Source: Gamarada debralockiae (Eukaryota; Ascomycota; Leotiomycetes; Helotiales; Hyphodiscaceae). Taken from it: a stretch of 64,000 nt of DNA. The stretch lies in NCBI GenBank assembly GCA_002803225.1, contig NXFV01001552.1, positions 1 to 64,000 on the forward strand, read 5' to 3'. Below, in pieces: positions 1 to 12,219 of this stretch (positions within the stretch are counted from its first letter, which is position 1; every line of letters begins with the position of its first letter). The notes beneath the pieces were generated by a model that made no database searches, was not told the origin of the DNA, and was given only the letters and a program-made list of their open reading frames with translations. A program made the translations under genes and the position numbers.

Positions 1-177
1 GATCGACTGGCATCGCAGCACGAGCTTGCTTGTGCTTATCAGGCAAATGGGCAAGTAAAGGAGGCAGTAGAGATGCTAGAGCTAGTAGTCAAGATCGAAG
101 GAACCACGCTAGCTGAGGATCATCCGGATCGAGTTGTATCAGAACAGGCACTTGCCTACTACTTACAAGAGATATAA
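1..177 (+). pseudogene. TPR-repeat fragment of an NLR-type protein (relic, cut by window edge)
   Basis: Frame 1 is open from the first base to a TAA at 175-177. It reads as about one and a half kinesin-light-chain-like TPR units, with the signature HELACAYQANGQVKEAVEML followed by a loop containing EDHPDR. Such arrays are known from fungal NB-ARC/TPR and patatin-TPR proteins, where they form the C-terminal sensor. The array ends abruptly, the unit after DHPDR does not match the repeat, and downstream sequence has stops in all frames. I read this as the decayed 3' end of an NLR-like gene whose body lies before the window. A genuine C-terminus is possible. Confidence 0.6.
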
Positions 178-2494
178 TCTCAGAATCAAAACGTACTTTA
201 GGAAAAATTACAGACTTATGACACTGTAGATTTTAATAGCGAGTGTTTCACGGCATTGGTACAAGAGCGAGCTGTGGTTGCTCAATTAAGAGAAGTCTAA
301 GCTAAAGAGAGAGAGGTTCGACAGTACAGGAGTACTTAGTATAGTGCTCTGACCCACGTCGCACGTGCGTATGACGAAATAGTGAATCCTCCCTTGATGA
401 CACGTAATCTAGTCAATCCAGGAAGTCATATGATATGCTATGCGTTCTGTCACAGAGTGCTCAAATCATTTCTTAGGTAACAGAGAGAATTTGTCTTTAC
501 TACCTTTACTATAAAGCTGTCATAGCTCAAGAAGGAAAGAGCGATCAATTCAAATATCAACCAAATTTGAAGAGATAAAGCTAAAGAGAGAAGGAAAGAG
601 TAGTGCAAGAGGAGAGCGAGTAATACCACGTGATCTGCTCCAAAGTAGCGGTTCTCACAAAAGGTGTTGTTGAACCAACAACTGATACTGCATTAGCAGA
701 GTAATGAACTTTCATAATAAGACTATTCTTTAGTGAAGTCTTAGTTCTTATTTTCTAGTAGGGAAGTACTGTAACTTAGTATACTTAGTAGCTGCAAGCT
801 TGATGGTAATTGTAATACGCTTAACCTAATTTGGCATGGCGCCTGTAGAGATCCTTGTCTCGTAGGCGGGGCTGAGCGCGACTTCTATGCAGCCTCCTGC
901 TTCTCCTCAAATTCGGAGGTCAGGAATCGGAGTGAGTTTATCAAAAACTGGGGTCATCTTAGACGAACCATCTTGGCTGCTTTCTTGGCCCTGTTTCCCT
1001 TTTCTCAAAGTGTCCATGAACACATCGTACGTTCCAACGCGCAACGCTCGGCTCCATCGCAATGTGTCTGATCGGCTTCCCCAATCTGAATGGCAATCTG
1101 CAATGGGAGCGTTGGATAGTGGAATCTGTGCGGAGAAGGAGGCGTTGAGGAGGTGTGGACTTGATGCGACTTAAGGACGTGCGACCGGCTCCACGGCCCC
1201 TTTGATGCTTTTCTCCGTTTCGTACGATTGTATTGGCACCTTCGATGTATTGTGAGGCAGAAGTTTGTCTTTCTATATCAAGAAATTAGCCACGAGACTA
1301 TCAAAGGGTTTCTGCAAGGAATCGAGAGTTTTCAGGTACCTGCATGATCTCCTCTGCATAAGGGCTGCAGGAACAACATTGAACCCGACATGCGAATCTT
1401 CATCACTTTCCATCAATCACTACTTCTCGACTGGGATCTAAAAATGTTATGCACCGTTTGCGGCGGCTAGGAGTATATTCCTCGAAATATCGCCAGCCTC
1501 AAGTTACGAGATCTGCACCAATATTCTGCAAACAGTGCTTGAGACCAACCTCCCACGTTCTTCTCCATTATTCGCCTCCACGATAACTCCTTCGCTCCGA
1601 ATTATCCCTTGGTGAGTATTGCAGAGCACAAGAGCTCGATAGCTTCACTGACGGGTGAGTAGCACTTCGGAATATATGCATACATTGTGCTCTCTGAAGC
1701 ATAGGCTGACGTATACTGCATCACTTCTTGCTAGGACTAGAAGGAAACATTCATGGAATAGTGGAGTTGATGTAGCTGGAAATGCTTTGTGGATGTCAGG
1801 GCATTCCCCATATGGGGTCGATTCTTCATTCACCCACCTACCAGCTTCACAATCTACATTTGTGGTGCTGTCTATCTTATCCAATACCTCCAGAGTGAGC
1901 TCCAAGCCGTTCCTTTCCGTCGAAGCTTCTGGTATCAAGGGCAAAGAGCGACCGCAAGGCTATCGACGGACGCTGATGTCTCACTTTGGCGAGGAATGGA
2001 AGCATTCTTTACGCAACTCCACCAACCGCACATTTCAGGCACCACCCTCCTCAATACACTATTCTATATGCGATGGGTGGTGATCGAAATGTTATCGCCC
2101 CGTCCCGGAATTCTTTGTTTGTGGTTTGCTCATAGAGCAAAATGGTCCTATCACGTGGAAATCAGAGTCTAGATTGAAGTGATCCCCACATTCCTAAGCT
2201 CTCGCATTGTCTTCTTATCAAAATGCACAATGTAGTTAATGCAGATGGCTGGCCCACTTCGAGATTTCTCGCTCTTCATAAATAAACCATTCCTAGACTG
2301 TTTTGCATATTTGCTTCCCTCCTGCATCATCATACATTGTACCTGCATACCTGCTGCATATCCCACCTGCGCCTATCACATTCATACTTAGAGACAATCT
2401 CACCACATTTCGATCTCGCCATTCCTCGAATACCGACCAATCCAGATCTTTATCGAAGCTGTGCTATCAGAGCTATCAGACGCAGCAGCTCAAG
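178..2494. other. Gene-poor stretch, probably decayed repeat DNA
   Basis: No convincing gene. Stops are frequent on both strands up to about 900. The longer open frames at 1645-2172 overlap on opposite strands and show no family resemblance. At about 664-682 there is a short inverted repeat (GTTGTTG, 3-base loop, CAACAAC). The last 200 bases are probably the wetA promoter and leader. Confidence 0.4.
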
Positions 2495-4189
2495 ATGTCA
2501 TTCTCTGCTGTCGCGAGCTACTCGAACGAAAAAGGCTCCGACATCTTCGGACAAAGCTGCAAGGACTTGGGCACCGATTTCTTTGACCAGTTCCTCACAT
2601 TTGATCCAGTCAACAATGACGGGCCCGACTATCCTGCCCCGCTAGAATCGACGCATTTGGCAAAGTCCACTCGAGAGAATATTGCAGTGACATCTTCATG
2701 GGGCACCGAGGGAAAGGAGTCCACTGCCCAGGAGCCTGGTTGGCATTGGGCGTTTAGCCAAAAACTAGCCTTATCCCACCACACTTCTTCTCCAGGCAGT
2801 CACTTCTACTCAGAATTATCAGGGCGAGCTGCAATCTCAGACAGTGAGCTTCTCAGCCTTGAGAACATTACCTTAGGCTCGCCAATCTCACCACTTTCGC
2901 CAACAATTCGCGCAAACTCGCTTCCATCGAGAACATCTACCCCGACCCCGACCGCCGCCACCATCGCCCGAAGGAGACTTCGCATCACGGAGTCCATTCC
3001 AAAGATCTTCAAAAAAGCGATCAGTTGCGATAAAAGTCACAGAATTCCTGTTCGGAAATCTGGAACCTCTCCTAAAATGGTGCCAGGTTCTCAAGCTTTC
3101 CAGAACAGCTTGGATGTCTGGGGAAACGACCTCAACTCGAAGTTCCTATTTGACTTCGAGCATCCATTGTCCCCACCACAAGCTGCGAGAGTCTCTGATA
3201 CATCTGGGGCCTCCAGCTCTGCTCGATTCATGAGAGAAACCCACGGCGACGTGTTGGCATACAGCAATGGGTTGCCTCAACAGTTTAACGACAGACCTGC
3301 GGAGTACGATACTCCGTTGGCAACACCAGTCCTAGATGGCCAGCACTCACGCAAGACAAGCGGCCAGCAACCATTTTCGGATGGCATAGGCTTTCCACCA
3401 ACTCCTCAAATCCATCAAGCATCAGCAACATGGTCTCAAATACCAGGCTCATCGGAATTCCACGCTTACGGAACTCCAGCAATCCATACTCCTGAGACCG
3501 ATGCCCCAATGTGGTGGAACCACGCAGCAACAGCTCCAATGGCCCAGCCATCACCAACAGCCCTGCACATCAACCCTCGACGCGCGACCAAAAGCCTCGC
3601 CAATCAACTCCAGAACGAGCTCTCATACGAGTCGACCGGACTCAGTTCTACTGCCAAGATGCCGTCTGGTCTTATGATCCAGATGCCTGGCGCCCCCTCT
3701 CAACAATCCTTCGTCGTGCCTTCACCACAAACACCGCACATACAGCATGCCTATTTCACGCACCCTCAACATCAACCACCTCGACACCAATATCCCCTTC
3801 CCCCACGTCTCTATGTCCCAGGTGCTGCAGTGCACCCCCAGCAATCCAGTCCTATGCGCAAACCCCGCTCCGCAGTGCGCGAATCCCAGTCTCCGTCCCC
3901 CAAAACCACAACATCATCTTTCCATGTCCGGAAACGCAGAACCACCAAAGGGAGCAAGAATGCTCCAAAGACGCCAACAACGGGGGCAGTGGATTTTGTG
4001 AATTTCACGCCGAATGATAGCAGGAAGATCCTGACGGGGGTGGCGCCGAGTGGGAGCTCGAAGACGAAGGCCAGGAGGGAGAAGGAGGCGATAGAGAAGA
4101 GGAGGAACTTGTCGATGGCTGCGATGATAGCTGTTAGGGCTGCGGGGGGTGATGTGGAGAGTCTTGTTGAACAGGGTCTTTTTGTTTGA
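2495..4189 (+). CDS. wetA: WetA-type developmental regulator
   Basis: Single-exon gene, 564 aa. Long, low-complexity, Ser/Pro/Gln-rich regulator. Its C-terminus carries the most conserved WetA block, around residues 510-550 (GVAPSGSSKTKARREKEA, then an AAGGDVESL-like end). The N-terminus has the FFDQFLTF-type acidic/aromatic segment typical of the family. WetA acts late in conidiation, in spore-wall maturation and metabolic dormancy, downstream of BrlA/AbaA in Aspergillus; that role is inferred here by homology. I chose the ATG at 2495 (context CAAGATGTC) over the upstream in-frame ATG at 2303, because the 64 extra residues look like translated leader. No DNA-binding zinc finger or bZIP is seen. 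Confidence 0.85.
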   Translation: MSFSAVASYSNEKGSDIFGQSCKDLGTDFFDQFLTFDPVNNDGPDYPAPLESTHLAKSTRENIAVTSSWGTEGKESTAQEPGWHWAFSQKLALSHHTSSPGSHFYSELSGRAAISDSELLSLENITLGSPISPLSPTIRANSLPSRTSTPTPTAATIARRRLRITESIPKIFKKAISCDKSHRIPVRKSGTSPKMVPGSQAFQNSLDVWGNDLNSKFLFDFEHPLSPPQAARVSDTSGASSSARFMRETHGDVLAYSNGLPQQFNDRPAEYDTPLATPVLDGQHSRKTSGQQPFSDGIGFPPTPQIHQASATWSQIPGSSEFHAYGTPAIHTPETDAPMWWNHAATAPMAQPSPTALHINPRRATKSLANQLQNELSYESTGLSSTAKMPSGLMIQMPGAPSQQSFVVPSPQTPHIQHAYFTHPQHQPPRHQYPLPPRLYVPGAAVHPQQSSPMRKPRSAVRESQSPSPKTTTSSFHVRKRRTTKGSKNAPKTPTTGAVDFVNFTPNDSRKILTGVAPSGSSKTKARREKEAIEKRRNLSMAAMIAVRAAGGDVESLVEQGLFV

Positions 4190-5425
4190 TTGTTTGTTTG
4201 CGATTTGAGAGGAGTTTTTGGAGCGAATGGAAAAGTTTATGAACAAAGGGGAGTAATTTGTGTACGCTGTGCTTGTACAGTGGGAGGGAAACAAAATAAT
4301 AATTCAAAGAGCATTTGAGAAGTTCATGACTTAAGTGCTCTCCAGTGATTTTGTGAATGCCAATTATGTCATAAATTCCTGAGTTGCTGCTGTCTTACAC
4401 GCGTAAGAGTTCAACTACGTGCATGGGAATTCTGCAAGGGGAACACGCTCGCGCTTAGCATTCCCCAGCCATACATACTTGTACTAGGAGATTTCCCACT
4501 TGAGAGGCTTGATTTCCAAAGCAATTCAAAAGTTTCGTGTTCTCTGTAGCTCACTTTTTCATTTTGACTTTGCTGTTCCAGTCGTCTCCCACTATATCCT
4601 TGCTAGGTGGTCCCTGCAGTCTGGAGCGACAGACTAACATTTTCAAGGTTCTCACCAAAAGTCACCTCCCACCAAACATCCACGCTCAGCCCTACGATAC
4701 GGTGCAAAATGACACTCCAACATCTTGTTACAATAATGACCGCAGATGGCGCGTCTTGACACGCGTCGTGCCTCGCACAAATCTCAAATCCGTTCGACGA
4801 GCTGCATTTACGTGATCTATTTCGAGATGAAGTGGCGTCTACCGTGCCACATCATTGGCGAGAAGCACAGTTAGGAAGTTGGGGGCTGCAGATGTGCTTC
4901 TTGGCCTTTCAGCCCTGGAGTTCTAGGTTCATCTGATCTCGGCGCCGCAAATGTAGGGTGTGTTGAATATCTCACGATTCTCTCCTGTTGGACATACTCT
5001 ATCGTCAGTTTTCAATACATTCGTTACCTTGTCTGAATATTATATTTCGACGACGATAAGTCTGCTCTCAGCCTTGCGTAGAGAGAAGCCTGACGCGATA
5101 ACGATTGACACGCTGCGCCACGGAGAGATCAGAACCGAACCTCACACTTTGCACAGTCAATTAGAAGCATCAGTATCGAGTTAGTTGCACAAGGTTCAAG
5201 ACTGGCCTTTATCCTGAAATCTAGGCTTCCTTCAGGGCTGTAAGCTGGTCCTTGGAAGGCTTTCGGGCGATTGAACCGCGGCAGGTGAGTAGGCTGCCAT
5301 TCCTTCAGGATTGCGATTGCCCTTATCAAATGATTCGCAGACTGATTGTTTTTTCTAGAGTTCTGTGATCGGACGAAAATCGAAAATCGGATAAAAGCTG
5401 AAGTGGAGAGGAGAATAAACTGGGC
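4190..5425. other. Intergenic region between wetA and the DUF3433 gene
   Basis: No supported gene. Near the right end a GTGAGT donor (about 5286) and a TTTTTCTAG acceptor (ending about 5359) could bound an intron in the 5' leader of the next gene. Small open frames at 4537-5184 lack coding character. Confidence 0.4.
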
Positions 5426-8423
5426 ATGGCCCATCATGGAGTTGGAGGCGGCTACCCTTGGGATGATGCTTATGATCCGGACACCAGGCGACCGAATTTG
5501 GGGCATAGAATATCGAGTGTGTCAGATGTGAGCTCGGGAGGGGGTAGTCGAACCTCACTTGTGTCGCTACCATCACCTACTGGAGGAGACTTTCGCTCAA
5601 GTTCGACGGAGGAGATCGATATCAGCCATGTACGCCTATCATCTGCGGGGGGTTCTGAGATAGTATCGCCTATAGAGAGGCATGGTCAAATGACTGCTAT
5701 ACTGCCAGAGACGTTACGAGTTGGAGCGGCTACACCTCCCCTTTCGAATCGTTCATCTTTCAACCCGTTTCGGAAACCAAGCGTCTCTTACAGGCCAATA
5801 GCGGAGGGAACTTCGAGGCGGTCTTCTTTATCAGGCAAGAATGGGTCGAAACGATTTTCAACGAAGAGGAAGGGATCATTACTGGCTGGCAGGCATGGAT
5901 CTATACCCGAGGAGGAGATTGACATGAGTCTGCTGGGATCAGCAATGCCGATGGGTATGTGTTCGTTCAGAGCAATTGTTCCCCGATTCTGAGCTCTACT
6001 TCTGGATTCTCCTGAGGTCTACCCGACAAAGGTGTCTTCCGAGTTTGGGCTCATGAACCTACCTAGCTCTAATCTTTCACCTGTATTGAGCGATTACTGA
6101 CTGGGATTTTACAGGACTTTCAAGCCAGAGGACCGCGTATGGTATGGAAGAGGTAGATGAGCGAGAGGAAGCGCCAATTCTGTCACCGATGGCAAATGCG
6201 GCCTTTGATATCTCATCATTCACTGGACCTATGACGGAGGCGGAGTGGCGCGAAATCAATCGGCAAGAAGCAGCCGGAATCCTAACGGGGGGTTTAGGAG
6301 CTGGTCTGAAGCCGGATGCTACGCTCACAAGTAGTGATTTGTTCGCAAATGCACCATCAGCACCTCTGACTCCCTTGACGCCTCAGTTTCCGCTTTCGCC
6401 CGTTTCTTTAACTCGCCGTATGACTCGCAGGATATCAGGTCGAGGCTCTGGTCTGGCACGGCAACCAACTTTGAGGGATTTGGGTCAGATTGAAGCCAAT
6501 AAACGAGGGGAGATTATCGAGGTTATTATGGAGGAAGAACCTACAAAGGACCAACCTGAGCAACCAGAACAAATTGAACGATCGGTACAACCTCCAGGGG
6601 AAGAGCCTCCGGTCGACATCAGCTCTGTAGCAGGTGGAACTAGTACGCCAAAGCTTGACTTCGACAACATCAAAGCAACGAAAACGCGGCAAGGGACGAT
6701 GCAGTCTTCAAAGATTGAAGTGTTCTATCCACAAGCAAACTGGAAGCCACACTCAATGCGTTGGCCATACTTGTCAGCTCTTATCATCATCTCTCTGATG
6801 CTCGCCGCCGCCCAAGAGTATCTTTACCGTCGAGGAGCGCTCTACGAATTCAACACGCCTGCTAGCCTTCGGACATGGGACTATTTCTCTTTCAAGTACC
6901 TACCCACCCTCGTCGCCGTTTCATTCGGTATCCTCTGGCAAATCACCGACTTCGAAGTTAAACGTCTAGAAGCTTATTATCAGCTCTCGAAGGATGGCGG
7001 AGCGTTAGCGGCAGAGTCGATCAATGTTGACTACATTACGTTCTTTAACTTTCTACGACCGGTCAGAGCTCTCAGGTTCAAACACTACGCCGTTGCATAC
7101 TCGTCAATTGCGACTTTGATGGCAGTGTCACTGGTGCCAACGCTTCAAGCTGCATCTGTTGAGCTCACACCAGACCGCGATGCCCGACTTGCAGATCCTC
7201 AGGGTCTCAAAAAGGTGGTGATCAACTCCGTGTTCTCCAGGCTCTTGACATCGGTACTGGTCGTCATTGCTTTCTTAGGTTGTATACTTGTATGGCAGCT
7301 CGAGCGACGACGCTCAGGGTTAGTCGCAGATGTAAAGGGCATCGCTGGAATAGCTGCCATGGCCAACAGAAGTCACATCTTGATGGACTTTAAAAACATG
7401 GACACGGCGACCCCAGAAATGATCCACCAAACACTCAAACTGCACCGCTACACCTTACGCAACTCCTCCCTTTCCCCAGACGACAGGATCGAGATCAGTC
7501 AAGCGGACAAGGACAAATACGATACAATTTCTCATCATGAAAACCCTCACCCTCTCATGTTGCGCCTGGTAGCCGGAATCCCTTTCATCATTGGCATGGT
7601 GTTGTTTATGATAGTAGTACCCATCATGCTCTTCGCACCCACCGTCAACATCGTCACGGAAAAAGCGCCTTGGCTCCTAACCGGACTGGCTGTCTGCATT
7701 AAATTGGCGTGGGGAACGCTCGAGACGGACGTGAGGATGATCGAACCGTTCTATATCTTGTCCAAACGGCACGCTTCTCCCAAGGTCTTGACGCTCGATT
7801 ATACGGCTATGGCATTCGGCTGGATGCCCATTCGTGCTCTGCTTAACGGACACTTGCTTGTCGGATTGGTGGGACTGGGAAGTGTACTGGCGGAAGTCCT
7901 GACTGTCTGCGCGACCTCTTTCGGCAATGTGTCAGGCTCAGATTTCGCGACGAAACCACCACATCACCGCAGAGATGACGGAGCGGGACCAGCACCAGGA
8001 CCACCGCCTCCCGATGGAGGAACGGGCGTTGACGCAGGGGAAGAAACATTCGCCTCATTCTGGGTATCATTCGTGCTCGCCATGGCAATCCTCACCTTCC
8101 TGTGCCTCGTTGCCGGGCTCGTCTACTCCCGTCGTCGCCACCCTTTCCTTCCCCGTCAACCCAACACCATCGCTTCGATCTTGGCATTTATCCACCAATC
8201 CAAAATGTTATATGATTTTGTTGGAACGGAGAAAATGAATAATGACGAGATGGTGAAGAGGCTTGTGGGGATCGGGAAGATGTATGGGCTGGGATGGTTT
8301 GTGGGACGGGATGGAGAGATGCATTGTGGTGTCGATGAGGAGGAACTAGCGGGTAGTTACAAACATGGTGATGACCAAAGAAAGGCTACTATGCCTTGGA
8401 CTACTAATTGGGAGACCTATTGA
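5426..8423 (+). CDS. DUF3433 multi-spanning membrane protein
   Basis: Two exons, 5426-5954 and 6115-8423; intron 5955-6114 starts GTATGT and ends ACAG. The joined product is 945 aa. Residues 1 to about 385 are hydrophilic and Ser/Pro/Glu-rich (probably cytosolic). About eight hydrophobic segments follow, at roughly residues 392, 437, 505, 553, 660, 695, 754 and 823, in two similar halves. Each half carries the marker seen in DUF3433 proteins: ITDFEVKRLEAYYQLSKDGG in the first, and a matching METDVRMIEPFYILSKRHAS-like stretch in the second. The family is fungal, of unknown function, and probably at the plasma or endomembrane. A Gly/Pro loop lies before the last membrane span. No enzyme motif is visible. 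Confidence 0.88.
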
Positions 8424-10142
8424 TTTTGGGGTTGAGCGAGCATGTAGTTGCATTTTGGCGTTTATGATGAGGTAATGGGTATAGGGGTTTCGGGCTTGTA
8501 TATTTACACCAGCCCTGTTTTTAGGATTTGGGACCTGAAGATACCTTTGATGATTTGCTGAACGTTTATATAGATTTTCAATATTTTATGACTTTCAAGT
8601 TTCAACTTGCGACTTTGTCGAATGACTCGCTCTTGGCAGCTCCAGTCAGTGCCAGTGCCAGTCCTTTCCACTTTCTGTCTGCGTCTCGCTGGATCCCCCA
8701 GCTGTAAAAAGCGCTACGCACTATCTGGACCCGCCACAAACAAAAAGGTCCGATACTCCACCGAGCATGTTAGGAGGAGCTAGGGGTTAGACCTTGGGCG
8801 ATTGTTGTTCATGTTAAGTACTCATGTGTTTGTTCCTACTTTACTTCTCCTTTGAAGGAAGGAACCGCTTGGGTGAGTAGATTTTATCGCTATTAGTTTG
8901 ACATTTCGTTGTCGTTTTCTTTCTCAATGTTAAGTATACTATTGCTATCATTCCCAGACTCCCCGCTACATCCTCAACCTTCTCTCATCCCCAGAGTGTC
9001 TTTGTGTTTCCAGCACTCCTTTCCACGTTGGCCCTCAAGTCTCGAGATCAAGGACACCGAATTTTTTTGATTGTAGAATGCCGCTCTCTGAAATACCTTG
9101 GCGCTCTTGTCAGATTGTCTTGCTTTGAGACAATATGTGAGGCATTCACTCTTTATGTCCACACAATACTAGCAAAATGCGGCACGATCGTCAGCGAAAG
9201 GGAGCTTGACAGGGTCTGGTGCGTGCCGAGCGACATGAGCAAGTAGTAGAGGGGAATCTATGTCGTTTTGTTTGATGATTATGCTAGATTCTCAGATGCA
9301 GTTCAGTCTGCGCAACGTTTCGAGATATCAGACTTAATTCACGTTTCCATTTCTTCCATGCTCTATTCTGCTCTCACCTGATCCCAAAACCAACTATACG
9401 GTCCTTGAGCACCGGCTGCGTAGAGAATTATTGGGGAGAGGTCGCCGAAGAGAGACAGTAGTACTAACATGGCTCTCGCGACCACAAAGTGTGCCCAGGT
9501 TGACTCTGCGGTAGGGCCAATCTCCCGGAGCAGCTGAAGGAACTGCAACGCTACAAGTTGAGGTTTGGAGAGCTGAGCGATGAGCATGAGGATGGGAAGC
9601 GGGGCGTTAGGGGGCATGGCCACTGAGCTCCTTCCCCTTTTACGCTATATTTGCCTTCTATCTTTCGAATCTGAACAGCGTCTCAGGTTTGACACGATAA
9701 GCAACAACGAATGGGGTACGGGATGGGATAGGCGTCACGGAGCATCTTGGCTTTGTCACAGCCAATCTTTTGATTTTGAGCGAGCAGCACGGCTTTTTTT
9801 AGGGATTACCACGGGTCATTGGATGGAATGCCTTCAGGAGGAGGATTTTTATGACTTTCACGATTGTGATTCGGTTGATGAAGGAGGGTTGGTTTGGATG
9901 ATGACCTAAAGAGACGGCGGTGGAGAAGCGAAGAATTGTGATATAGTTCTTTTTTACGAGCAGGCTATCGAGAGCGATTCAACAATTTATCGAAAGTGCG
10001 GTGATGTGTACAAGTGCATTGAGATGAATGATACGCGATCCTTTTTTGCGCTACCTTGAAACTTCATTTCGTTCTTCCTTTACCCCTCTACTACAGCCTT
10101 CAGTTCCCCTCTCGTCTCGCTCGGACTCTTCTTGCCTCAGCT
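8424..10142. other. Intergenic region without a supported gene
   Basis: Mixed-composition DNA. A minus-strand open frame at 9363-9623 (86 codons) encodes two hydrophobic stretches, but has no family resemblance and no clear splice partners. I could not recognise any RNA gene here. Confidence 0.3.
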
Positions 10143-10304
10143 ATGTCTTCGCCGAGTACCCCAGCAAGTGCTGCAACTTGGCCTTTGTCCCAATTTGTCC
10201 AGTTTCAGCAACCCGTTCCTACAAAGGCTCCTTTGGACTTCGATGAAGAGCCATCCACTGCAAATTTCCGAAACGTCCACGAGCTACCATACCCAGTCTC
10301 TTGA
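10143..10304 (+). CDS. Possible small protein, 53 aa
   Basis: Short open frame with a favourable start context (CAGCTATGTC) after a pyrimidine-rich leader (about 10075-10140), a layout typical of expressed fungal genes. The peptide is Pro/Ser-rich with a central FVQFQQPVPTKAPLDFDEEP segment and has no signal peptide or TM span. I do not recognise a family. It may be the first exon of a longer gene or simply chance; it lies 3' of the convergent seven-TM gene. Confidence 0.28.
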   Translation: MSSPSTPASAATWPLSQFVQFQQPVPTKAPLDFDEEPSTANFRNVHELPYPVS

Positions 10305-10712
10305 ATAAAGTAGGTTAGCATTTGCGAAGCCCATCCTTCTCGATCCGTTTGTTGTGTTGGCCAAACTTTGCTCGCCATGGCGGGGTAGCTGGTGTGCTCG
10401 AATAGACTCCTTGTTGATATAGCTCTACTTGTAGAATAGAGCAGCTGTGGCAAACACGGGTGCTTATTTCCTCGGTCTCCTTATATAGTGGCGGACGGGT
10501 TGATACCATTTCTTCGCCCAGTGGTGTCATCCTCAAATTGCAACTGTGTACGCTTGCCCTGTTCATGCTTTATCTCGCTATCCTTAAACATGCTCGACTG
10601 CTTCATATCGCCAGCATCGTGTTTCTTCTCGTCACTCTTATCTGGCTCTTGGACGTTGTTAGTCTTCTATTTCATTGCTCAGCAGGCAGATAGGTTGTGG
10701 CCATCGCCGCAA

Positions 10713-12219
10713 CTACTTACTTATCTCGCCATATATATATTCCAGCAACGGCGGAATCCAAACGGTAACCGCAACAATCTGCCCAAACTTCCAATCCCAC
10801 GGGTTCATCATGTCCAATTCGACGGAGATTGAGAGGACATCAAGTTGCATACCAATGGCGGCGAGGAAGACTATGGTCGTAAACCAGAAAGCCTTGTGCC
10901 AGGCTGGGGAGTCCATATTTAGCCCTCGGTTGGAACGCCATCGATAAAGTTGGTAACCAAATAAAGCGAGAAGAATGCATGTCGAGTATGTCCAAATCAG
11001 AGGAGTAAGGACCCGGATCCTATACCTGGCAGAGTTTACATCTAGCGATTTCGGGAATAAGTTGTGGGGACAGACAGATAGGCCTGAAAATCCTCCGCAG
11101 GCCGGGATAGCCGAAAGCTTAAACATGAACTGATGGTAGATAGTGGACTCGTCAATGTCACCCACGAGGGGGATGAGATGCCTGTATAAGCTCCAGTAAA
11201 CCAGTGTTGATAGGATGTACACTAAGATTGTTAGAAGTGTGACTCCCGTCGATGATTTCCTGTAGTACAAAAGGAGAAGGTAAGCGAAGGCGACAGGGAG
11301 AACACTGTTTGTTGCGAGTGGCGTCAGTAAAAACGTCACTAACATGTCGACTTCGTAGATGCCATAAGTGAGGGAGGCAATCATGAGGGTTGCGCTAAAG
11401 TAGCACTGGGACTTGTGGAACTCGAGCAGAAGACTGATCCAGGCTTTGTAGTGTTTCCCAGGCCTGAATGTCTTGGAGGGTCTTTCAGGTTCGCCTCTTT
11501 TGTGCCGATATATCGCAAAGCCCAGGAAACCGAGCCAGAGTATAACGATGAATATGCTTTGAATGACGTACGACGAGAAGACCTGAAAAGGAATTCTGGT
11601 TAGTAATTTCATAGTTGCTAGCCATGTCGAAGCTACCTACTCCGATTCCAATCACGTCTGCATCAGCCCACGGCAAAACTTGGACCGGGTGGCTGCAGAG
11701 TGTGTACAGGCAGGTATTGATCTCCTCAACGTTCGGTGAAATGTTATTTTGAAGAAGCTTCACAGGCGAGCAGAATTCATCATAGCAAAAGCTAGAATTA
11801 CGGGAATTCCTGCAGGTTGAGGACAAGCAGTCGGTAACTGCCGATGTGACAGTCTGAAGGTCGTCTTCGGTAGTGTTTGGGATGTGATACTGCTGGACGG
11901 ATTTGGTTATGTTCGGAGACAACACGCCTTGATCAGCGTAGCTGGCAATAGACGGGACATTGGCGCAAGCCATGTATCGTGCAATGGGAAGATAGCCATT
12001 TCCAGTAAGATTCTGCTGGAGGCGAGAAGCATAAATCTGCTTAACATCGGAGCAGTCGCTAATGCAGTCATTGCTTGGGCATCCATTTTGTAAAAGGCTG
12101 CCGTTTGTGAGGTTCTCGCATATCGGATCGCTCTGGTCATTCGTATAGCAGCACGACGGGTTTTCAAGAGAAGACCCGATACTCATGCAGGCAATTAAGC
12201 CGTTGGAGCTATTCGCCAT
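10713..12219 (-). CDS. Seven-TM protein with a cysteine-rich N-terminal ectodomain
   Basis: Two exons on the minus strand, 12219-11641 and 11582-10713, with a 58-nt phase-0 intron (GTAGGT...TTTCAG). Product 482 aa. Residues 1 to about 190 contain some 17 Cys and several N-glycosylation sequons (for example NLT, NIT, NTT, NIS), as expected of an oxidised extracellular domain, although no classical signal peptide precedes it. Seven hydrophobic segments follow from VFSSYVIQSIFIVILWLGF to the C-terminus, with a long lumenal-type loop rich in Asp/Ser between spans 4 and 5. The layout resembles a receptor-like fungal membrane protein, but it is not CFEM/Pth11 by any motif I can see. Function unknown. 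Confidence 0.75.

Noticed and set aside
9363..9623. Minus-strand open frame with two hydrophobic stretches, first considered a relic of a seven-TM gene like the one at 10713-12219
   Set aside because: No sequence similarity to that protein beyond hydrophobicity.
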